DNA from: Chloroflexia bacterium | GTDB lineage: Bacteria; Chloroflexota; Chloroflexia; Thermomicrobiales; JALYUS01 | Assembly (NCBI GenBank): GCA_025924435.1 | Contig: JAICIL010000123.1 | Coordinates: 1-11,803, forward strand | DNA length: 11,803 nucleotides | Direction of reading: 5' to 3' | Shown here: piece after piece, positions 1 through 6,899 of the stretch | Position numbering within the stretch: the stretch's first letter is position 1 | Layout of the letters: every line of letters begins with the position of its first letter | Program-made: the position numbers and the translations under genes | The notes under the pieces: generated by a model | The model's input: only the letters and a program-made list of their open reading frames with translations | The model's database searches: none | What the model was told of the DNA's origin: nothing

Positions 1-91
1 CGAAGGACGCGAAGAAGATAAAGAGAGAAGGTCATTGCTTGCCTCCTCTCTTTCCTTTGTGTCTCTTCGCGTCCTTCGCGCCTTCGCGGTT
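1..91. repeat. Palindromic intergenic repeat with 9-nt units (left end cut by window)
   Basis: The bases 1-14 (cgaaggacgcgaag) are the exact reverse complement of 65-78. The match continues imperfectly inward as purine-rich against pyrimidine-rich arms, roughly 15-30 against 45-64. The right arm read on the minus strand contains three consecutive 9-nt units of the type cgcgaagga (about 65-89). The element begins about 9 bases past the rpsT stop, so its transcript would fold into a long hairpin that could end or protect the rpsT mRNA. The same architecture recurs at 2462-2553 with different unit sequence (cgcagagaa). It resembles the nongenic palindromic repeats scattered through many environmental bacterial genomes. 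The family name is unknown to me. Confidence 0.7.
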
Positions 92-99
92 AGAAAACT

Positions 100-366
100 T
101 TACTTGCTGAGGGCGTTGTATTTCGCCATCAGGCGGCTCTTGCGGCGGGCGGCGTTGTTGCGATGGATGACGCCCTTCGAGGCGGCCCGATCGAGCGCGC
201 TGATCGCGTCGCCGACGGCGGTCGTGGCGGTGGCGGTATCGCCCGCGTCAATCGCGGTGCGCGCGCGGCGCACATAGGTCCGCGTCGCGGAGATGATCGG
301 GCGGTTGCGCTGGCGGCGGCGCTCGCTGACCCGCATGTCCTTCATGGATGACTTGAGATTCGGCAC
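100..366 (-). CDS. rpsT: 30S ribosomal protein S20
   Basis: S20 is a small basic protein that binds 16S rRNA early in assembly of the 30S subunit. The 88-aa product has the family's full length and look: N-terminal MPNLKSSMKD followed by a helical region rich in Arg (RVSERRRQRNR), an Ala/Thr-rich middle and a C-terminal stretch with IHRNNAARRKSRL near residues 67-79, the classic S20 signature. The start is a GTG at 366-364. It is supported by an AGGAG Shine-Dalgarno (plus-strand ctcct, 375-379) eight bases upstream. The gene is divergent from murJ, a neighbourhood seen in many bacteria. A likely extended -10 element lies at 465-457, giving a leader of about 85 nt. A long palindromic repeat follows the stop. 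Identification is confident. Confidence 0.97.
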   Translation of the reverse strand: MPNLKSSMKDMRVSERRRQRNRPIISATRTYVRRARTAIDAGDTATATTAVGDAISALDRAASKGVIHRNNAARRKSRLMAKYNALSK

Positions 367-452
367 GCGCTACACTCCTGCTTATTTCTCCCGCATCCGC
401 ACACGACCGGACGCGATGCATACGCCTCATCAAACGCCGACGCGGGCGCGTC

Positions 453-461
453 TGCTAGACT
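453..461 (+). promoter_or_regulatory. Extended -10 promoter element for murJ
   Basis: The bases TGCTAGACT fit the extended -10 form TGnTAnnnT. I see no good -35. Transcription would begin near 468, about 87 nt before the ATG at 555 and only about 12 nt before the alternative GTG at 480. It overlaps the opposing rpsT element base for base over 457-461. This is pattern recognition only, with no mapped transcript. Confidence 0.4.
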
Positions 462-465
462 ACCA
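457..465 (-). promoter_or_regulatory. Extended -10 promoter element for rpsT
   Basis: Read on the minus strand, 465-457 is TGGTAGTCT, an extended -10 with hexamer TAGTCT. The expected start of transcription is near 450, leaving a leader of about 84 nt before the rpsT GTG. It shares its core with the plus-strand murJ element, so the two polymerases could not occupy the site together. Confidence 0.4.
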
Positions 466-554
466 GAGATGACGATTCCGTGCAAGCCGGATACACTACG
501 TTGCCCCGCCCTTATGTTCCGGCGGGGCGGCGTACCGAGGAGACCGCTTGCGAT

Positions 555-2474
555 ATGCAGATTGACGGGGCCGCGCCGCCCTCCGACCGGACGGCCGAGG
601 CGCAAATCGAGCAGACCCGGCGCATCAAGTGGGTGCCGCACCCCCCCAAGGCGAAGGCGCGACGGAAAAGCCCGAATGCGCCCGCAGCGGCACCCACCCC
701 ACGCGCGACCGACGCGCAGGCGGCTCCCGCGCCGACGATCGCGTCGCCGAATGGCGGCGCGCCGCCCGGCATCCCGATCCCGGATGATGTTGCGCTGCCG
801 GAACCGCCGACCATCGCCCCGCCGCCACCCGCCATGCCGCCCGATGCGGCTCCGGTTGCTTCCTTCGCTCCTCCCGCCCCGACGGTGGCGGCGCCCGTCG
901 TGCGGGCGCGCGCCGCGATGGGGCGGTCGGTGGCGATCGTTGGGGTCGCCTTCATCGCCAATCGGGTACTCGGCCTGCTGCGGGATGTGATCATCGCGGG
1001 CAAGTTCGGCACGCGCGCCGACCTCGACGCTTATTACGCCGCCTTCCGCATCCCGGATTTCCTCTTCCTCGTCATCGCCTCCGGCGCGTTCGGCGCGGCA
1101 TTCATCCCGATCTTCACCGGCTTCCTCGAACGCGACGAGGAGACCGCCGCCTGGGTGCTGGCGAGCAGCACACTCAACGCCGCCTTCTACGCACTCACCG
1201 CGCTCTCGGCGCTCGGTTTCCTCTTCGCCGGGCCGCTCGTTCGCACGATTGTCGCGCCCGGCCTGACCGCCGCCCAGCAGACGCTCGCGACGGACCTGAC
1301 GCGTATCCTGCTCCTCCAGCCACTCTTTCTCGGCCTGGGCGGCGCGGCGATGGGCATCCTGAACGCGCAGCACAAATTCCTCTGGCCCGCGCTCGCCCCC
1401 GTCACCTACAACCTCGGCATCATCGTCGGCGCGCTCGCCCTCGCGCCCCGCTACGGCGTGAAGGGGCTGGCCTACGGCGTCGTGATCGGCGCGGTCGGCC
1501 ATTTCCTCACGCAACTGCCCGCCCTCGCCCGCGTGATGCGCTACTACCCCGTCGTCTCGCTCCGCGTGCCGGGGATGCGGCAGGTCGGCGCGCTCCTCAT
1601 CCCCCGCATGTTCGGGCAGGCGGTCTTCGCGCTCAACTTCGTGATCGTCACGAACTTCGCCTCCCGCCTCGGCGAGGGGCGCGTCTCCGGCTTCCAGTAC
1701 GGCTACACGCTCTTCCTGCTGCCGCACGGCGTCTTCGCCCTCTCCGCCGCGACCGTGCTCTTCCCGACGCTCGCGCGCCTCGCCGGTGCGGGCGACTGGG
1801 GGGAGTTCCGCGCGCGATACGCCGCCACGCTCCGCTCCGTCCTCTTCTTCATCGTCCCCGCCACCGCCGCCCTGATCGTCCTGCGCACAGCGATCCCCGA
1901 GGCGATCTACCAACTCGGCGCGTTCAACGCCACCTCCACCGGCCTCACCGCGACCGCCCTCGGCGCGCTCGCGACGGGCCTGGTCGCCTACGCCGTCGTG
2001 GAGATCGTCACCCGCGCCTTCTACGCCTTGCAGGACACGCGCACGCCGGTGATCGCGGGGGTCCTCACGATCGCCCTCAACTTGCCGCTCAGTTGGTTCC
2101 TCAGCAAGGCGTTCGGGCTGGGCGGCCTCGGTCTCGGCCTCGCCGTGACGACGTGGCTCGAGATGACGATCCTGCTCGTCGCCCTCCGCCGCCGGATGGG
2201 CGTGACTGCGCCAGGCCTCGCGGACGCGCTCGCGCGCATCTTCTGGGCCGCCGCCGCGATGACCGTCGCGCTGATGCCCTGCTCGTGGCTGCTGCACAAT
2301 CTGCACCGCGCGGCGGGCAAGAGCGTCGCGCAACTCGCCTTCTTCCTCGCCACGCTCGGCATCGGCGCGGCGGTCTACCTCGGCGTCTGCTCGCTGCTCG
2401 GCGTCGAGGAAGTGCGGCGCGTCCGCGGCATGGTCCTCCGCCGCCTCGGGCGAGGTAGGACGGAAACCGAATGA
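555..2474 (+). CDS. murJ: MurJ/MviN lipid II flippase with proline-rich N-terminal extension
   Basis: MurJ moves the peptidoglycan precursor lipid II across the cytoplasmic membrane. The 639-aa product has two parts. Residues 1-121 are Pro/Ala-rich, low-complexity and presumably cytoplasmic. From residue 122 (MGRSVAIVG) a MATE/MOP-fold core with about 14 hydrophobic segments runs to the end. Core motifs include RVLGLLRD, DAYYAAFRIPD, GAFGAAFIPIF and LWPALAPVTYNLG. The two N-terminal arginines essential in E. coli (R18, R24) are present. The positions of R52 and R270 are not Arg here (IPDFLFLVI and GYTLFLLPHG), which I believe is common in homologues from distant phyla. I chose ATG 555 because GAGGAG (537-542) lies 12 bases upstream. 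A GTG at 480 is in frame but has no Shine-Dalgarno, and it sits at the likely transcription start. The last codons lie inside a palindromic repeat. The usual length is 500-550 aa, so the extra size is the N-terminal tail. Confidence 0.9.
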   Translation: MQIDGAAPPSDRTAEAQIEQTRRIKWVPHPPKAKARRKSPNAPAAAPTPRATDAQAAPAPTIASPNGGAPPGIPIPDDVALPEPPTIAPPPPAMPPDAAPVASFAPPAPTVAAPVVRARAAMGRSVAIVGVAFIANRVLGLLRDVIIAGKFGTRADLDAYYAAFRIPDFLFLVIASGAFGAAFIPIFTGFLERDEETAAWVLASSTLNAAFYALTALSALGFLFAGPLVRTIVAPGLTAAQQTLATDLTRILLLQPLFLGLGGAAMGILNAQHKFLWPALAPVTYNLGIIVGALALAPRYGVKGLAYGVVIGAVGHFLTQLPALARVMRYYPVVSLRVPGMRQVGALLIPRMFGQAVFALNFVIVTNFASRLGEGRVSGFQYGYTLFLLPHGVFALSAATVLFPTLARLAGAGDWGEFRARYAATLRSVLFFIVPATAALIVLRTAIPEAIYQLGAFNATSTGLTATALGALATGLVAYAVVEIVTRAFYALQDTRTPVIAGVLTIALNLPLSWFLSKAFGLGGLGLGLAVTTWLEMTILLVALRRRMGVTAPGLADALARIFWAAAAMTVALMPCSWLLHNLHRAAGKSVAQLAFFLATLGIGAAVYLGVCSLLGVEEVRRVRGMVLRRLGRGRTETE

Positions 2475-2553
2475 ACCGCAGAGAACGCAGAGAGGGGAAG
2501 ATGCAAGAATCTCTTCTTCCTCTCTCCCCTCTCTGCGGTTCTCCCCGGTTTCC
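2462..2553. repeat. Palindromic repeat overlapping the murJ stop, 9-nt units, likely terminator
   Basis: The outer arms ggaaaccg (2462-2469) and cggtttcc (2546-2553) are perfect complements. Inside them, gaaccgcagag (from 2473) pairs with the complement of ctctgcggttc (2531-2541), and agaggggaag pairs with cttcc/tcccct blocks. The left arm carries two 9-nt units (cgcagagaa, cgcagagag) where the right arm carries one. The element reaches back into the last four codons of murJ and covers most of the murJ to oxidoreductase gap. As RNA it would form a long hairpin, so it may terminate murJ transcription. Its layout matches the repeat at 1-91. Confidence 0.75.
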
Positions 2554-2601
2554 TTTTCCATTGTTTGTTGACGCCATTTCGTCGTGAGGAAGGAGATCAT
2601 G

Positions 2602-3564
2602 ATGCGATTGTCGGTGCTGGTCGAGGGGGCGCACGGGCTGACGTGGGCGCGCTGGAAGGAATTCGTCGCCACGGCGGAGCGGCTGGGGTTCGCGGGGCTG
2701 TATGGTTCCGACCACTTCGCCCTCGCCAGCGCGCCGCCGGACAAGGATTCGCTCGAACTGATCGTCTCGCTCGCCTACGCCGCCGACCGTTCGGAGCGGC
2801 TGCGCCTCGGCCAACTCGTCTCGCCCATCTCCTTCCGCGATCCGGTGATGCTGACGCGCCAGATGCTCGCGCTCGACGACCTGAGCGGCGGGCGGATGGT
2901 CTTCGGCGTCGGGGCGGGCTGGAATGCCCGCGAGCATGCGATGTTCGGCTACGACCTCGGTGAGATCAAGACGCGCATGGACCGCTTCGCGGAAGCGCTC
3001 GAAGTGATCACCCGCCTGACGCGTAGCGACGAGCCGGCCTCCTACACCGGCAAGTACTATCGCCTCGAAGAGGCGACGCTCCTGCCGCGCCCGGAGCGGC
3101 CCGGCGGACCGCCGCTGCTGATTGGCGGCGGCGGGCCGAAGCGGACGCTGCCGCTCGTCGCGCGCTACGCGGACATCTGGAACGCCGTGATGATGACGCC
3201 GGAAGCATTGCGGGAGAAGCTGACGCTGCTCGATTCCCTGATTGAAGAGGCGGGGCGCGCGCCGGGCGATGTCGCCCGGACGCTGATGACGCCGGTCTAC
3301 TGCGGGCGCTCCACCGCCGAGCTGGCGCACCGGGCGAGCGGCCGCCGCGTCGCGCCCGCCCTCGCCGACCTCTCCGACGAGGCGTTGGTGGAGCAGCAGC
3401 GCGGGCGCGGCGCGATCATCGGCACGCCGGAGGAAGTGATCGCGCGCATCCGCGTCTACGAAAGTCTGGGCATCGAGGAGATCATGGTGCAGTGGTTCGC
3501 CCAGGACGACCTCGACGGCTTGCGGATTATCGCCGACGCGGTATTGCCGCAAGTCGCGGGATAA
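2602..3564 (+). CDS. LLM-class flavin/F420-dependent oxidoreductase
   Basis: This 320-aa protein belongs to the bacterial luciferase-like monooxygenase superfamily: TIM-barrel enzymes that use FMN or coenzyme F420 to oxidise or reduce small organic substrates in the cytoplasm. Recognisable segments are AERLGFAGLYGSDHF (residues 26-39), LGQLVSPISFRDPVMLTRQ (69-87), LSGGRMVFGVGAGWN (94-108) with the following EHAMFG, PPLLIGGGGPKRTL (170-183) and ARYADIWN (187-194). Length is normal for the family. The start ATG at 2602 is preferred over ATG 2599 and GTG 2584 because AAGGAG (2590-2595) is then six bases away. The gene stands alone between a repeat and a convergent hairpin. I see no clear promoter of its own. 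Neither substrate nor cofactor (FMN or F420) can be told from the sequence. The superfamily call is firm. Confidence 0.93.
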   Translation: MRLSVLVEGAHGLTWARWKEFVATAERLGFAGLYGSDHFALASAPPDKDSLELIVSLAYAADRSERLRLGQLVSPISFRDPVMLTRQMLALDDLSGGRMVFGVGAGWNAREHAMFGYDLGEIKTRMDRFAEALEVITRLTRSDEPASYTGKYYRLEEATLLPRPERPGGPPLLIGGGGPKRTLPLVARYADIWNAVMMTPEALREKLTLLDSLIEEAGRAPGDVARTLMTPVYCGRSTAELAHRASGRRVAPALADLSDEALVEQQRGRGAIIGTPEEVIARIRVYESLGIEEIMVQWFAQDDLDGLRIIADAVLPQVAG

Positions 3565-3585
3565 GGGGAGCCTCACCCCCCAACC

Positions 3586-3617
3586 CCCTCTCCTTAGCCT
3601 TGCGGCTAAGGAGAGGG
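3586..3617. terminator. Perfect 14-bp hairpin between convergent genes
   Basis: Arms 3586-3599 (ccctctccttagcc) and 3604-3617 are exact reverse complements around a four-base loop. The hairpin sits in the 61-bp gap between the ends of the oxidoreductase (plus) and cupredoxin (minus) genes, so it can serve as a bidirectional transcription end. There is no clear U-tract on either side. The flanking text (cctcaccccccaaccccctctcc) resembles a widespread GC-rich interspersed repeat, so this may be a repeat copy used as a terminator. Confidence 0.7.
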
Positions 3618-3625
3618 AGAGTCCG

Positions 3626-4174
3626 TCAGTTCTTCCGTTGGTTGCTCGTCCGGAGGCGGAGCGTCATCCCCGCCGCGATCACCGCGGCCGCGACGACCAG
3701 GGCGATGATGAGATTGCGGTTCCGGCTATCCTGTGCCGCACCGGTCTGGGGCAGCACGGAGGACGGAGACGCGGTTGACGCGCTCGGCGCGTTGGCCGTG
3801 GTTGCCGCGCCGCCCCCGGCCGTCACGACGATGGTCGCGACCATGCGCGGGTGGACGGAGCAGTGGTAGGCGAACGATCCGGCCTGATTGAAGGTGAACG
3901 AGAACGACTGGCCGGTGGTGAGATTTTTCGAGTCGAACGCGCCGGTATCGCTCGTGGCCGTATGCGGCGCGGCATCCTTATTGGTCCATGTCACCTTGGT
4001 GCCGACCGGGATGGTGATCGTCGCCGGATCGAAGGCGAAGTTCTGGATCGTGATACTCATGTCGGCGGCGGACGTTGTCGTTGTGCTCGCCCCGACGATT
4101 AACCAGAGCAATCCTAGGACAACAAACAGGTGTATGCCGTACCGGACACCGGGCAGCCGTCGTCGCACGCGCAT
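3626..4174 (-). CDS. Secreted cupredoxin with LPxTG cell-wall sorting signal
   Basis: This 182-aa type-1 (blue) copper protein resembles plastocyanin/amicyanin and is likely an extracytoplasmic electron carrier or copper binder. Residues 1-37 form a signal peptide (MRVRRR, then a hydrophobic stretch around 16-28, with cleavage plausible after TSA or TSAA). The cupredoxin domain spans about 38-118. The probable copper ligands are His71 (APHTAT), Cys105, His108 and Met111 (the YHCSVHPRM block). A Gly/Ala/Ser/Thr linker (about 119-139) leads to LPQTG at 141-145, a hydrophobic segment (about 155-170) and a basic tail ending RLRTSNQRKN: a complete sortase signal. ATG 4174 is chosen because AGGAGG stands five bases upstream. 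A GTG ten codons earlier is in frame but would read through that ribosome site. The redox partner is unknown. The domain and anchor calls are confident. Confidence 0.92.
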   Translation of the reverse strand: MRVRRRLPGVRYGIHLFVVLGLLWLIVGASTTTTSAADMSITIQNFAFDPATITIPVGTKVTWTNKDAAPHTATSDTGAFDSKNLTTGQSFSFTFNQAGSFAYHCSVHPRMVATIVVTAGGGAATTANAPSASTASPSSVLPQTGAAQDSRNRNLIIALVVAAAVIAAGMTLRLRTSNQRKN

Positions 4175-4215
4175 CGCATCCTCCTCTCGCGGGCCGAGGC
4201 CCACCTATCGCACGG

Positions 4216-4255
4216 TGAAGCGACCTATGGCAACGAAATGTCGGCGGTCGCTTCA
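4216..4255 (-). promoter_or_regulatory. 10-bp inverted repeat upstream of the cupredoxin gene
   Basis: tgaagcgacc (4216-4225) and ggtcgcttca (4246-4255) are perfect reverse complements separated by 20 bases. The pair lies 42 bases upstream of the cupredoxin start, in the gap after the minus-strand 135-aa gene. It could be a leader hairpin, a terminator for the upstream gene, or a repressor site of about four helical turns. I do not recognise it as a known copper-regulator operator. Confidence 0.5.
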
Positions 4256-4302
4256 TTTTCCAGTACGCTGGGAAGGACGCATGCGGATTGTTTCCGGCCG
4301 GT

Positions 4303-4710
4303 TCAGCCCTCGGCGTCGCGCTCGCGCACACCGCCGATGAGAGAGGTTTCCAGGGAGTGAATACGCCGGTTCGGGCGCGGCGCGGACGAGACGGTGATGT
4401 TCTCCGGCCTAGGGACGCTCGTCGGGGTGAGTTCGGAGGCGAAGATGGGCACCGGCACGCCGGGCTCCTCGCCGGGGAGCGCGAAGTCGAGCAGGACGGA
4501 ATAGACCGTCTCGCCGCCCGCCGCGTCGCCCGGCCCCTCGCCGCCGACGATCTCGCCCATCCGCCCCTCGTACGGGTTCGGCACGCCCGGCTCGGACTTC
4601 ACGAGTACCCGCGCCCCCGCCTCGAATCGCCGCTCGCGCATGCCGCCCGTGTGGATAAACCGCCGCTCGATATGATGCGACGGCTTGTGGCTCCCGCCCT
4701 GATACCCCAT
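4303..4710 (-). CDS. Hypothetical protein, possible SH3-like small barrel
   Basis: I do not recognise a family for this 135-aa product. Residues 28-96 look like a small beta-barrel: RRFEAGARVLVK, then a GR-GEIV turn near 49-54, YSVLLDF at 70-76 and VPIFASEL at 86-94. That spacing recalls SH3-like domains, but this is only a resemblance. The N-terminus (1-27) is His/Arg-rich and the C-terminus (97-135) is polar and probably disordered. It has no signal peptide or membrane segment. ATG 4710 has a GGGAG ten bases upstream (plus-strand 4721-4725). An internal Met24 is an alternative start. Codon use matches the GC-rich neighbours, which supports a real gene. It lies upstream of the cupredoxin gene on the same strand, 128 bp away, with an inverted repeat between them. 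Confidence 0.6.
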   Translation of the reverse strand: MGYQGGSHKPSHHIERRFIHTGGMRERRFEAGARVLVKSEPGVPNPYEGRMGEIVGGEGPGDAAGGETVYSVLLDFALPGEEPGVPVPIFASELTPTSVPRPENITVSSAPRPNRRIHSLETSLIGGVRERDAEG

Positions 4711-4747
4711 CGTTCATCCGCTCCCAATCATCGCTCGCATACCACGC

Positions 4748-4767
4748 CGCGGGCTGGAAAGCCCGCG
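4748..4767. repeat. 8-bp GC-rich hairpin (interspersed repeat type)
   Basis: cgcgggct (4748-4755) pairs perfectly with agcccgcg (4760-4767) around the loop ggaa. It lies 38 bases upstream of the minus-strand 135-aa gene start. The sequence is reminiscent of a common repeat in GC-rich environmental genomes and is partly echoed by gcgcgggctttgcc at 4798-4811. Confidence 0.6.
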
Positions 4768-4850
4768 CCACCAATTTCGCCGTCAGTGTACGGAATCGCG
4801 CGGGCTTTGCCTACCCCCGGCCCGCTCCCGCGAGGAGGGGATGACTTGTA

Positions 4851-4888
4851 GCAAGATCGTGGCATTCCCTATCATGCCCTGATCTTGC
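4851..4888. repeat. Two-part hairpin, 8 bp plus 5 bp
   Basis: gcaagatc (4851-4858) pairs with gatcttgc (4881-4888). After a two-base interior step, ggcat (4861-4865) pairs with atgcc (4874-4878) around an eight-base loop. No T-run follows on either strand. It is upstream of the lepA promoter, so it is not in the lepA leader. Its role is unknown. Confidence 0.6.
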
Positions 4889-4898
4889 GGAGGCTCGC

Positions 4899-4920
4899 CC
4901 CCTTCCTTTTAGGGAAGGGG
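4899..4920. repeat. 8-bp hairpin immediately upstream of the lepA promoter
   Basis: ccccttcc (4899-4906) pairs with ggaagggg (4913-4920) around ttttag. It ends 19 bases before the lepA extended -10 element, roughly where a -35 region would begin. It may be another interspersed repeat copy and could affect access to the promoter. Confidence 0.55.
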
Positions 4921-4938
4921 CCGGGGGATAGGACAAAT

Positions 4939-4948
4939 CTGGTATACT
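4939..4948 (+). promoter_or_regulatory. Extended -10 promoter of lepA
   Basis: CTGGTATACT contains TG-n-TATACT, an extended -10. The same ten bases occur upstream of two other genes in this window (9700-9709 and 10711-10720). No good -35 is visible. The expected transcript start is near 4955, giving a leader of about 99 nt. Confidence 0.6.
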
Positions 4949-5053
4949 TCCCGCGTCTGGCTTGCCAGGCACCGAAACGGCGCAACGCGGGCGCGAGGGT
5001 GCGTCGCGGATCGCCGCTTTTTCAAGTGCATGTGATAGACAAGAACGGATTCC

Positions 5054-6877
5054 ATGACAGATCAGCGACACATTCGCAATTTCAGCATCATCGCGCACAT
5101 TGACCACGGCAAGTCCACCCTGGCGGATCGCTTGCTGGAGCGCACGCACACGATCGAGAAGCGCGGGATGATGGCCCAGGTGCTCGACTCGATGGACCTC
5201 GAGCGCGAGAAGGGCATCACGATCAAGGCGCGCGCCGTCCGCATGCGCTACACCGCGAAGGATGGCGAGGAATACGAATTAAACCTGATTGACACGCCCG
5301 GCCATGTGGATTTCGCCTACGAAGTCAGCCGCTCGCTCGCCGCCTGCGAAGGGGCGCTCCTCGTCGTGGACGCCGCGCAGGGGATCGAGGCGCAGACGAT
5401 GGCGAATGTCTACCTCGCGCTCGAACACGACCTGGCGATCGTCGGCGTCATCAACAAGATTGACCTGCCCGCCGCGCAGCCGGAGAAGGTCGCCAAGGAG
5501 GTGCAGAACTTCATCGGCCTCGTGGACGATGAGATCGTCCTCGCCTCCGCGAAGTCCGGCCTCGGCGTGGACGACATCCTGGAGGCGATCGTCCGCTTCA
5601 TCCCGCCGCCCGGCGGCGACCGCGCGCAGCCCGTCCGCGCCCTGATCTTCGACTCCCACTACGACGCCTACAAGGGCGTGATCGCCTACCTGAAGATCGT
5701 GGACGGCACGCTGAAGAACGGCGACCGCATCCGCGTGATGTCCAACGGCGTCGAGAGCGAGATGATCGAGATCGGCGTCTTCCGCCCCGATATGACCCCG
5801 GTGGACGAGTTGGCGGCGGGCGATGTGGGGTATGTCGCGACGGGCCTGAAAGTCGTGCGCGACTGCCCGGTCGGCGACACGATCACCACCGCCGCACGAC
5901 CGTCGCGCGATCCATTGCCCGGCTACCGCCCCGCCAAGCCGATGGTCTTCGCGGGTTTCTATCCCGTCGAGTCGGACGATTACCCGCTCCTGCGGGACGC
6001 GCTCGAACGGCTGAAACTGAACGACTCGTCGCTCGTCTACGAGCCGGAATCGTCCGCCGCGCTCGGCTTCGGCTTCCGCTGCGGCTTCCTCGGCCTCCTG
6101 CACATGGAGATCATCCAGGAGCGGCTGGAGCGCGAGTACAGCATTGACCTCCTCGCCACCGCGCCGAGCGTCGAGTACCAGGTGCAGACGACGAATGGCG
6201 CGACACTCCTGATAGACAACCCCTCCGAACTGCCGCCCGTCGGCACGATCGCGGAGATCCGCGAGCCGCTGATGGACATCACGGTGATCGTCCCCTCACG
6301 CTTCATCGGCGCGATCATGGACCTCGTCACGACGCGGCGCGGCACCTTCGGCAAGATGGAGTATCTGGACGAACAGCGCGTGTTGCTCACCTATCGCATG
6401 CCGCTCGGCGAACTGATCGTGGATTTCTACGATCAGTTGAAATCCCGCACGCAGGGATATGCCTCGCTCGATTACCAGTTCGCGGAGTACGAACCCGCCG
6501 ACCTCGTCAAACTGGACGTGCTCGTCAACGCGCAGGCCGTGGACGCCCTCTCGATGATCACGCACCGCGAGTTCGCCTACAGCAAGGGCCGCGCGCTCGT
6601 CGAGACGCTGCGGAAATTGATCCCCCGCCAGATGTTCGATGTGCCGATCCAAGCGAGCATCGGCACCCGCATCGTCGCCCGCGAGACGATCAAGGCGCTG
6701 CGCAAGAACGTGACGGCGAAGTGCTACGGCGGCGACATCACGCGCAAGCGCAAATTGCTGGAGAAGCAGAAAGAGGGCAAGGCGCGCATGAAGATGGTCG
6801 GCAGCGTCGAAATCCCCCAGGAAGCCTTCATGGCCGTCCTCTCGCTGGATCGCGATTTGGAGACGGCAGGGCGATAG
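5054..6877 (+). CDS. lepA: Elongation factor 4 (LepA GTPase)
   Basis: LepA/EF4 is a ribosome-bound GTPase implicated in back-translocation and initiation or assembly under stress. The 607-aa product is full length. The G1 motif AHIDHGKST is at residues 14-22, the switch I region REKGITIKA at 51-59, the G3 DTPGH at 80-84 and the G4 NKID at 134-137. The LepA-specific block [16 protein letters not shown] follows in the second half. The C-terminal LepA domain ([20 protein letters not shown] and [13 protein letters not shown]) closes the protein and separates it from EF-G. ATG 5054 matches the usual N-terminus. The Shine-Dalgarno is weak (only purine-rich aagaacgg around 5041-5048). Transcription probably starts near 4955. 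The gene appears monocistronic, followed 22 bases later by the promoter/operator of a toxin-antitoxin locus. Confidence 0.98.
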   Translation: MTDQRHIRNFSIIAHIDHGKSTLADRLLERTHTIEKRGMMAQVLDSMDLEREKGITIKARAVRMRYTAKDGEEYELNLIDTPGHVDFAYEVSRSLAACEGALLVVDAAQGIEAQTMANVYLALEHDLAIVGVINKIDLPAAQPEKVAKEVQNFIGLVDDEIVLASAKSGLGVDDILEAIVRFIPPPGGDRAQPVRALIFDSHYDAYKGVIAYLKIVDGTLKNGDRIRVMSNGVESEMIEIGVFRPDMTPVDELAAGDVGYVATGLKVVRDCPVGDTITTAARPSRDPLPGYRPAKPMVFAGFYPVESDDYPLLRDALERLKLNDSSLVYEPESSAALGFGFRCGFLGLLHMEIIQERLEREYSIDLLATAPSVEYQVQTTNGATLLIDNPSELPPVGTIAEIREPLMDITVIVPSRFIGAIMDLVTTRRGTFGKMEYLDEQRVLLTYRMPLGELIVDFYDQLKSRTQGYASLDYQFAEYEPADLVKLDVLVNAQAVDALSMITHREFAYSKGRALVETLRKLIPRQMFDVPIQASIGTRIVARETIKALRKNVTAKCYGGDITRKRKLLEKQKEGKARMKMVGSVEIPQEAFMAVLSLDRDLETAGR

Positions 6878-6899
6878 CAGCGTCCAGCAGACCAGCCGA

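Larger units (their letters stand above)
4711..5053. other. Gene-free stretch rich in hairpins, holds lepA promoter and leader
   Basis: I find no credible gene here. The reading frames present are weak and lie over the hairpins. The stretch contains at least three distinct inverted repeats (4748-4767, 4851-4888, 4899-4920), an extended -10 promoter for lepA (4939-4948) and a leader of about 100 nt. Several segments (ggctggaaagcccgcgcc, cctacccccggcccgctccc) look like copies of interspersed GC-rich repeats. Confidence 0.6.

Noticed and set aside
480..554. GTG 480 as the murJ start
   Set aside because: No Shine-Dalgarno, and it would sit about 12 nt from the predicted transcript start. ATG 555 has GAGGAG upstream. 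It remains a weak alternative.
2568..2573. TTGACG as a -35 for the oxidoreductase gene
   Set aside because: The matching -10 position would fall on the ribosome binding site and start codon, with nothing resembling TATAAT.
342..2744. Very long minus-strand open frame (800 codons) opposite murJ
   Set aside because: Its product is Arg/Glu/Gly-rich low complexity with no recognisable domain. It is the antisense shadow expected in GC-rich coding DNA, and murJ motifs are unmistakable on the plus strand.
2101..3576. Minus-strand open frame of 491 codons opposite the oxidoreductase
   Set aside because: Antisense shadow of the murJ end and the LLM oxidoreductase. It crosses the palindromic repeat and has no domain.
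4811..5149. Minus-strand frame of 112 codons upstream of lepA
   Set aside because: It runs over the hairpin repeats, the lepA promoter and the lepA start, and has no plausible protein character.
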